The notes below the pieces were generated by a model that ran no database searches, had not been told where the DNA came from, and saw nothing but the letters and a program-made list of their open reading frames with translations. Shown here piece by piece: positions 12,747 through 16,869 of a stretch of 16,869 bases of DNA. How positions within the stretch are numbered: the stretch's first letter is position 1; every line of letters starts with the position of its first letter. The DNA comes from Brooklawnia sp049651565 (GTDB lineage Bacteria; Actinomycetota; Actinomycetes; Propionibacteriales; Propionibacteriaceae). The stretch is from the NCBI RefSeq assembly GCF_049651565.1, contig NZ_JBASCI010000266.1, forward strand, positions 1 through 16,869, written 5' to 3'. Position numbers and translations under genes: made by a program.

Positions 12747-14579
12747 GTCGGTCGATGCACCGCCTGGGGCATGTCCAGCCGCGACGAAACCGGCATAGCG
12801 TCCGCCCTGGGCGATCAACTCGTCGTGTGCCCCGATTTCGACGATGCGGCCGGCCTCGAGCACCACGATCTGATCTGCTCCGCGCAAGGTACCCAACCGA
12901 TGGGCAATCGTGAGCGTGGTGCGGCCGACCGCAAGTTCGTCCAGGGCGGCCTGCAGTTCGCGTTCCGTTGCCGAGTCGAGGGCGCTGGTGGCCTCGTCGA
13001 GCACCAGCACCCGCGGATTGCGCAGCAGGGTGCGGGCCACAGCCAACCGTTGCCGCTCTCCCCCACTGAATCGATGGCCGCGGGCTCCCACGATTGTGTC
13101 CAGCCCGTTGGGTAGTTCGGCCACCAACCCATCGATGCGCGCGGTGGCCAGCGCCTGCCAAAGCTCGGCATCGGTGGCCTGCGGATCTGCCTGTAGCAGG
13201 TTCGCGCGCAGAGTGTCATGGGTCAGGTAGGTCTCCTGGCTGACCACGCCGACGACCGCAGCCAGATCGACCGGATCGAGATCGCGCAGATCAATGCCGT
13301 CGATGGTGATGCGTCCGCTTGTCGGATCGGCCAGCCGCGAGATCAACGCCGCTGCGGTCGACTTTCCCGAACCGGTGGCCCCCACCAGCCCCACGCTGCC
13401 CCCGGACGGCACCTCTAGCTCGAAGTCGACCAAGGCTGGCGCCTCGGCGTCGGGGTACTGATAGCTGACCTTGTCGAAGTGGATCTCGCCAGCTACCCGG
13501 GACGGGTCGATCTTGACCGGGTTCGTGGGTGCCGGCACGCCAGGCACCAGGTCGAGATAGCCGAAGACCCTACTGAACACAGCCATCGAGGCCACCCATT
13601 CGGCGCCGATGTTCAGCAGCCCCATGATGGGCCGGAAGATCTGGGTTTGCAGGGTGGTGACGGCGACGACGGTGCCGATGGTCAACCCGCCCGACGCCGG
13701 GCCGAGCCCGGCCGCCAGGTAGATGATCGCGGGCAGGGCGGCGAACACGATACTCATGGTGGCCATCCGCCAGCGGCCAGCGAGCTGCGAACGCAGATCA
13801 AGGTCGACCAGCCGATCGGAAACATCGCTGAAGCTTTGGACCCGAGCCTCGGCAGCACCCAATGTCTTGGTCAACAGCGCCCCCGACACGCTCAGCGATT
13901 CGTCCACCTGACCGTGCATGGCAGCCAAGGTGCGCTGCCGAGCGCTGGTCAGATCGCGGCGGATGAGCGCAACCCGACGGGTTGCGAGAATCGCCGGTGG
14001 CAGCACCAGCAGACTGATGATGCTCAGCCGCCAGTCGAGCAGAACCATTGCGATGGCCGTTGCCACAGCGGTGGTGAAGTTGGTCGCCACTGCGGTGGCC
14101 GTGCTGGTCAGGATCGATTGCAGGCTCGCGATGTCGTTGACCAACCTCGACTGGATCTCGCCGCTTCGGGTGTGCTTGAAGAAGTCCATCGATTGGCGCT
14201 GTACGTTGGCGAAGACGTCGACGCGCAGTTCGTGCATGACACGCTGCCCGATTGAACTGGCCCACCAGGTCTGCAGGACGCCACCGAAGGCGGTGAGGGT
14301 CGCGATGCCGATCATGCCGGCAACGGCGGCCACCAGCAGCCGCTGGTCGCGATTGGGCAGGGCATCGTCGATCACTGCGCGCAGCAAGAACGGTTGGCCC
14401 ATGCCGATCGTGGCCACGGCCACGATGAGGCCCAGCAGCACAACGAGCCGCCACCGCTGGCGGGCGAACAGAGCCCCCAGCCGAGCCAACTTGACGGGTG
14501 ATTCAGCCAGTTGAGCCCGGTCTGCCGGATCAATGCGCCTGGGGCCTCTAATGAACCCGAGATCATGGGTGACCGTCAT
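12744..14579 (-). CDS. ABC exporter, fused transmembrane and ATPase half-transporter
   Basis: A 611-residue type I (multidrug/lipid) exporter half that would work as a dimer in the cytoplasmic membrane. The membrane domain spans about 40-340 with six helices, including WRLVVLLGLIVAVATIGMG and LLVAAVAGMIGIATLTAFGG. The ATPase domain has Walker A GATGSGKST (400-408), Q-loop Q448, signature FSGGE (504-508; Phe replaces the usual Leu), Walker B VLVLDEA (524-530) with catalytic E529, and switch H560. All are present, so it should hydrolyse ATP. GAGGAGG lies 7 nt before the ATG at 14579. The gene diverges from marR across an 80-bp spacer with repeated GGTTACCT sites, the classic arrangement of a MarR-controlled efflux pump. 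The substrate is not predictable. Confidence 0.95.
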   Translation of the reverse strand: MTVTHDLGFIRGPRRIDPADRAQLAESPVKLARLGALFARQRWRLVVLLGLIVAVATIGMGQPFLLRAVIDDALPNRDQRLLVAAVAGMIGIATLTAFGGVLQTWWASSIGQRVMHELRVDVFANVQRQSMDFFKHTRSGEIQSRLVNDIASLQSILTSTATAVATNFTTAVATAIAMVLLDWRLSIISLLVLPPAILATRRVALIRRDLTSARQRTLAAMHGQVDESLSVSGALLTKTLGAAEARVQSFSDVSDRLVDLDLRSQLAGRWRMATMSIVFAALPAIIYLAAGLGPASGGLTIGTVVAVTTLQTQIFRPIMGLLNIGAEWVASMAVFSRVFGYLDLVPGVPAPTNPVKIDPSRVAGEIHFDKVSYQYPDAEAPALVDFELEVPSGGSVGLVGATGSGKSTAAALISRLADPTSGRITIDGIDLRDLDPVDLAAVVGVVSQETYLTHDTLRANLLQADPQATDAELWQALATARIDGLVAELPNGLDTIVGARGHRFSGGERQRLAVARTLLRNPRVLVLDEATSALDSATERELQAALDELAVGRTTLTIAHRLGTLRGADQIVVLEAGRIVEIGAHDELIAQGGRYAGFVAAGHAPGGASTD

Positions 14580-14602
14580 CTGGTGACCTCCTCACCCTAC
14601 GA

Positions 14603-14634
14603 TATACTGTGGTTACCTTATTGAGAGGTTACCT
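14603..14634. promoter_or_regulatory. Divergent promoter with paired GGTTACCT operator boxes
   Basis: TATACT (14603-14608) is the best plus-strand -10 box for marR. Two GGTTACCT boxes (14611-14618 and 14627-14634) follow with 16-bp spacing; the second is the centre of GAGGTTACCTC, a palindrome with 5-bp arms. They cover the predicted marR transcription start, and on the minus strand they lie just upstream of TATATC/TATCGT/TAGGGT -10 candidates for the exporter. This suggests one regulator controls both directions. Confidence 0.6.
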
Positions 14635-14659
14635 CAGCACTTTCAGGGAGGCAAACCGT

Positions 14660-15109
14660 ATGGAAGCCGCCGAGCACCGCCGGATGACCGAGATCGACGA
14701 CCTCGGCGAGCTGTTCTCACGGGTCAGCCGCAGGTTTCGGCGCGCCACCCTGGCCGCCCTTGAACCCTGCGGCATCAATCCTCACCAGGCGCGGGCACTG
14801 CGCATGGTGATCCGACACGGACCGTTGCGTCCCAGCCAGCTTGCCCAGATTCTGGGCATCGCGCTGCGCTCGACCACCCAGGTCGTCGACGACCTGGTCG
14901 AGTTGGGCCTGCTCACTCGCGTGGCCGACCCCGTCGATCGGCGGGCAGTGCTGGTCAGTGCCAGCCCGGCCGGGATCCAGCGGGCCGAGCAGATCAGCGC
15001 GATCAGGGGACAGCAGGCGCACGAACTGCTGGGTGGCCTGAGCGTTGACGATCGGGCCGAGCTGCGGCGGCTACTGCTGATCCTCGAAACCGGGCAGGCT
15101 GCCCGCTGA
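14660..15109 (+). CDS. MarR family transcriptional regulator
   Basis: A 149-residue winged-helix dimeric regulator. After an N-terminal dimerisation helix, the core GINPHQARALRMVIRHGPLRPSQLAQILGIALRSTTQVVDDLVELGLLTRVADPVDRRAVLVSAS (split here only by eye) spans residues 38-102. The recognition helix is near RSTTQVVDDL and the wing contains the DPVDRR signature. The ATG at 14660 was chosen because GGGAGG lies 8 nt upstream; an in-frame GTG at 14609 would start within the promoter/operator. It is divergent from the ABC exporter and probably represses both until an inducer, perhaps a pump substrate, binds. Its 3' end converges on the zinc-ribbon gene 7 bp away. Confidence 0.92.
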   Translation: MEAAEHRRMTEIDDLGELFSRVSRRFRRATLAALEPCGINPHQARALRMVIRHGPLRPSQLAQILGIALRSTTQVVDDLVELGLLTRVADPVDRRAVLVSASPAGIQRAEQISAIRGQQAHELLGGLSVDDRAELRRLLLILETGQAAR

Positions 15110-15136
15110 CCCGAATCTAAAGCCCCGATTGGTCAG
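15106..15136. terminator. Convergent hairpin spanning both stop codons
   Basis: CTGACC-CG-AATC pairs with GATT-GGTCAG (10 bp, 2-nt bulge, 9-nt loop). It includes the marR TGA and the zinc-ribbon TAG, so it could end transcripts from either side. There is no T-run, and the stem is modest. Confidence 0.4.
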
Positions 15137-15857
15137 TGCGCACCAGGATGCGTCCGCATTCCTCGCAGCGCAGCACCTCGGCTGGCGTGGCGTTGGCATG
15201 ACGGTTCAGTTCTGCCACGTCGAGTTCCAGCCCACAACCGGTGCAGCGCCTGGCCCGCAGTTCAGCCGCCCCGGTGCCGTTGTTGCGGGCCGCGATCTTG
15301 TCGTATAGCGCCACCAACTCGGACGGCAACCCGGCCACCAACTGGGTGCGTTGCAGATCGAGGTTGCTGATCTGGCCGTCGAGGTCACGCCCGGCGCTGT
15401 CGCGGCTCGCCAGAAGTTCGCGCATCTGCTGTTCGATGGTCGTCTTCTTCGCGATCAGCTGATCGCGAACGGCGGTCTCGTCCTCGACCGTCTGCATGAT
15501 GTCGAGTTGGTTGTCCTCAAGCTTGGTGATGCGTCCGCGCAAGTGTGCAGTCTCGTCGATCAGCGACTGCAGCGCCTTGGCGTCGACGCCACCTTCGTCG
15601 ATCAGCTTCTGGTTACGCTCGAGCCGCGCCCGCGCCGGTTCGAGGTCGGACTCGACTCGCTCCTGCTCGGTCTCAGCATCGCCGAGCCTGGTCTGGCTCG
15701 CCACCACCTGCTCGCCAAGCTGGGCGCGCTGCGCGGCCAAGGTGGCCAGTTGGGCGTGCTCGGGCAAGGTCTGCTTGCGGTGCTGGAGTTGGGCCACCTG
15801 GGTTGCCAGGTCGGCCATCAGCAGCAACGCGCGCTGGGCGCTGGGGTCAGCTTGCAT
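15117..15857 (-). CDS. Coiled-coil protein with C-terminal C4 zinc ribbon
   Basis: A 246-residue cytoplasmic protein. Residues about 15-170 are an uninterrupted charged coiled-coil hairpin (LATQVAQLQHRKQTLPEHAQL onward). The C-terminus is a zinc ribbon with C205-x2-C208 (RCTGCGLEL) and C231-x2-C234 (CEECGRIL). This is the CT398/HP0958-like zinc-ribbon family, whose mycobacterial member is Rv2229c. Proposed roles for relatives include nucleic-acid or RNA binding and assembly functions, but none is settled. GGAGGT lies 6 nt before the ATG at 15857. The next gene upstream on the same strand, the HAD phosphatase, is separated by 234 bp containing a palindromic repeat, so co-transcription is doubtful. 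Confidence 0.9.
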   Translation of the reverse strand: MQADPSAQRALLLMADLATQVAQLQHRKQTLPEHAQLATLAAQRAQLGEQVVASQTRLGDAETEQERVESDLEPARARLERNQKLIDEGGVDAKALQSLIDETAHLRGRITKLEDNQLDIMQTVEDETAVRDQLIAKKTTIEQQMRELLASRDSAGRDLDGQISNLDLQRTQLVAGLPSELVALYDKIAARNNGTGAAELRARRCTGCGLELDVAELNRHANATPAEVLRCEECGRILVRTDQSGL

Positions 15858-15954
15858 CGATCTACCTCCGTTAGGCGCAGCCTAGTGGGGCCGACGCAGC
15901 CAGTGGCAGGGGTGCGCATATCGACCTGCTCGCGTTTCCGGGACACGCCCGTCC

Positions 15955-16052
15955 CGCCGGTTGAGCCGGGACGCGTCGCGTCCCGTGTCGAAACCTCTGT
16001 TGTTTGGTCACCTGGTTTCGACGCGGCGACTGCGTCGCCGGCTCAACCGGCG
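15955..16052. repeat. 98-bp REP-like inverted pair of palindromic units
   Basis: The outer arms CGCCGGTTGAGCCGG (15955-15969) and CCGGCTCAACCGGCG (16038-16052) are perfectly complementary. The inner arms GTCGAAACC (15987-15995) and GGTTTCGAC (16014-16022) also match. Each half carries its own hairpin: GGGACGCG-T-CGCGTCCC (15968-15984) and CGGCGAC-TGC-GTCGCCG (16024-16040). The GGTTTCGAC...GCTCAACC unit is familiar as an interspersed intergenic repeat in Propionibacteriales-type genomes; I see one inverted pair here. It may also act as a terminator for the HAD gene. Confidence 0.8.
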
Positions 16053-16091
16053 TTCTCTGACGCGGGCGGCTCAACTGTCGTGAGCGCGCGG

Positions 16092-16733
16092 TCAGCGTCC
16101 AAGCACCCAGTCGGTGAAGACTGCCACATCATCGAAGTGCACATCGGACTGCCCGATCAGTTGCCGCCGCGGGTTGCGGGCCCACAGCACCAGGGCCGAC
16201 CGCACCCCAGCTGCCTGCGCGAGCTGCAGATCATGGGCGGTGTCGCCGACATAGACCGTCCGGGCCGGATCAGCGCCCATCTGTTGCATCGCGGCGATCA
16301 GGCCATCGGGGGCGGGTTTCGGCTCGGCAACCAGATCACCGGCCACCACAGTGCTGAAGTAGTCGACCAACCCCATCTCGGCCAGGATCACCAAGGCCGG
16401 GCGCAACGCCCTGGCAGTGTAGATGCCCAGCCGAAGACCAGATTCCTGCAACTGCCCCAGCATCTGCGAAACGCCAGCGATCGGCGGCACGGCAGTAAGG
16501 GTTTGGGCCTTCAAATGGTCGAGGTACAACTGCTCGTCGGCCACCGTCAGCGGCCGCTCGATCATCGCAGCGATCACATCGAAATCAGGTGGCCCGAACC
16601 GGTCGGACGCGTCCTCGGCGCTGAACTCGCGGCCAGCCAACCGACTGGCCACCTCGCGGATGCCTTCGGCCAAGAAATCCATCGAATCGGTCAGGGTGCC
16701 ATCCATGTCGAAGATGACGGTGTCAGCCTGCAC
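16092..16733 (-). CDS. HAD superfamily hydrolase, phosphoglycolate phosphatase-like
   Basis: A 213-residue Mg-dependent phosphatase of HAD subfamily I with an alpha-helical cap. Motif I is FDMDGTLTDS with nucleophile D9 and acid/base D11, the cap is about 17-85, motif II is T106 (IYTAR), motif III is K139 (EPKPAPDG), and motif IV is VGDTAHD (D164, D168). It most resembles the Gph/PpaX group acting on phosphoglycolate, pyrophosphate or sugar phosphates; substrate cannot be read from sequence. Removing 2-phosphoglycolate formed by RuBisCO oxygenation would suit this genome, but the gene is 7 kb from cbbM and such genes are widespread. The GTG at 16733 has TAGGAGG about 5 nt upstream. The repeat pair lies downstream. 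Confidence 0.88.
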   Translation of the reverse strand: MQADTVIFDMDGTLTDSMDFLAEGIREVASRLAGREFSAEDASDRFGPPDFDVIAAMIERPLTVADEQLYLDHLKAQTLTAVPPIAGVSQMLGQLQESGLRLGIYTARALRPALVILAEMGLVDYFSTVVAGDLVAEPKPAPDGLIAAMQQMGADPARTVYVGDTAHDLQLAQAAGVRSALVLWARNPRRQLIGQSDVHFDDVAVFTDWVLGR

Positions 16734-16844
16734 GGCTACCTCCTACCCGAGTTCCGCAGTTGGTGGGCATTCGGGCGGGTCTGAGCGAGCATTGATGCTT
16801 GTCACAGGGTTTCGGGGGTCCCGGAACGGCTGAAAACGGTGGGC

Positions 16845-16860
16845 ACACGATTTGTCGTGT
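16845..16860. promoter_or_regulatory. 16-bp inverted repeat ACACGATTTGTCGTGT, possible NrdR-type box
   Basis: The arms ACACGA and TCGTGT are separated by TTTG. Length and ACAC...GTGT ends recall NrdR boxes of ribonucleotide reductase promoters (consensus acaCwAtATaTwGtgt; 12 of 16 positions match). NrdR boxes usually come in pairs, and only one fits before the window ends. Confidence 0.25.
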
Positions 16861-16869
16861 CGGGCTTGT

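Noticed and set aside
16092..16733. HAD gene as dedicated phosphoglycolate phosphatase of the RuBisCO pathway (cbbZ)
   Set aside because: It is 7 kb from the operon with unrelated genes between, and the substrate group cannot be told from motifs alone.
15351..16784. 477-codon open frame on the plus strand
   Set aside because: It is antisense to the zinc-ribbon and HAD genes and crosses the repeat pair; high GC makes long shadow frames common. It has no domain or ribosome-binding site.
1..16869. CRISPR arrays, tRNA genes and intact insertion sequences
   Set aside because: No regularly spaced repeats, tRNA-like cloverleaf with a T-loop GTTC motif, or transposase domain was found on either strand by eye.

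Overview
The window is high-GC DNA from an actinobacterium. The evidence is a GlnA2-type glutamine synthetase, an N-terminally extended MapB-type methionine aminopeptidase, DUF2510 membrane proteins, a coiled-coil/zinc-ribbon protein of the Rv2229c kind, an actinobacterial-looking RNase P RNA and many apparently leaderless genes. A member of the Propionibacteriales or a nearby order is plausible, but that is an inference.

Layout. Positions 1-490 (minus) hold the start of glnA2. Positions 559-4088 (plus) hold two tandem DUF2510 membrane proteins, a TetR regulator and map. A strong hairpin follows map, then an 18-bp palindrome and a membrane-anchored hypothetical protein (4281-5090) that overlaps tail to tail with a Lit/DUF1461 membrane protein (minus). 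Positions 9046 to 5726 (minus) hold a compact operon: form II RuBisCO (cbbM), a class I FBPase-family protein, and proteobacterial-type phosphoribulokinase (cbbP). A 482-bp leader upstream carries a probable operator and promoter. Next comes a three-gene DUF6941-DUF4258-DUF2283 cassette (minus), the RNase P RNA gene (minus), an RNB-family exoribonuclease with a one-base frameshift in a G6 run (minus), and an ABC exporter (minus) divergent from a MarR regulator (plus). The window ends with a coiled-coil/zinc-ribbon protein, a 98-bp palindromic repeat pair and a HAD phosphatase (all minus).

The central find is the operon cbbM-FBPase-like-cbbP. RuBisCO and phosphoribulokinase keep every active-site residue I can check, so together they should convert ribulose 5-phosphate plus CO2 to 3-phosphoglycerate. 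The FBPase-family protein between them keeps the fold but has lost most metal and substrate ligands (DPLDGSS reads DAMHGLG, SEE reads SVA, LYE reads LYT, KLRLLY reads WLAPLLY). It looks like a pseudoenzyme kept inside a carbon-fixation operon. Form II RuBisCO is known mainly from Proteobacteria and dinoflagellates, so the operon was probably acquired by horizontal transfer.

A second theme is promoter architecture. Six genes have a TANNNT -10 box 7 nt (one 8 nt) before the start codon with no Shine-Dalgarno, which predicts leaderless mRNAs. In two of them the TAG stop codon of the upstream gene is the first half of the box. Most other genes have clear Shine-Dalgarno sequences, so the two initiation modes are interleaved.
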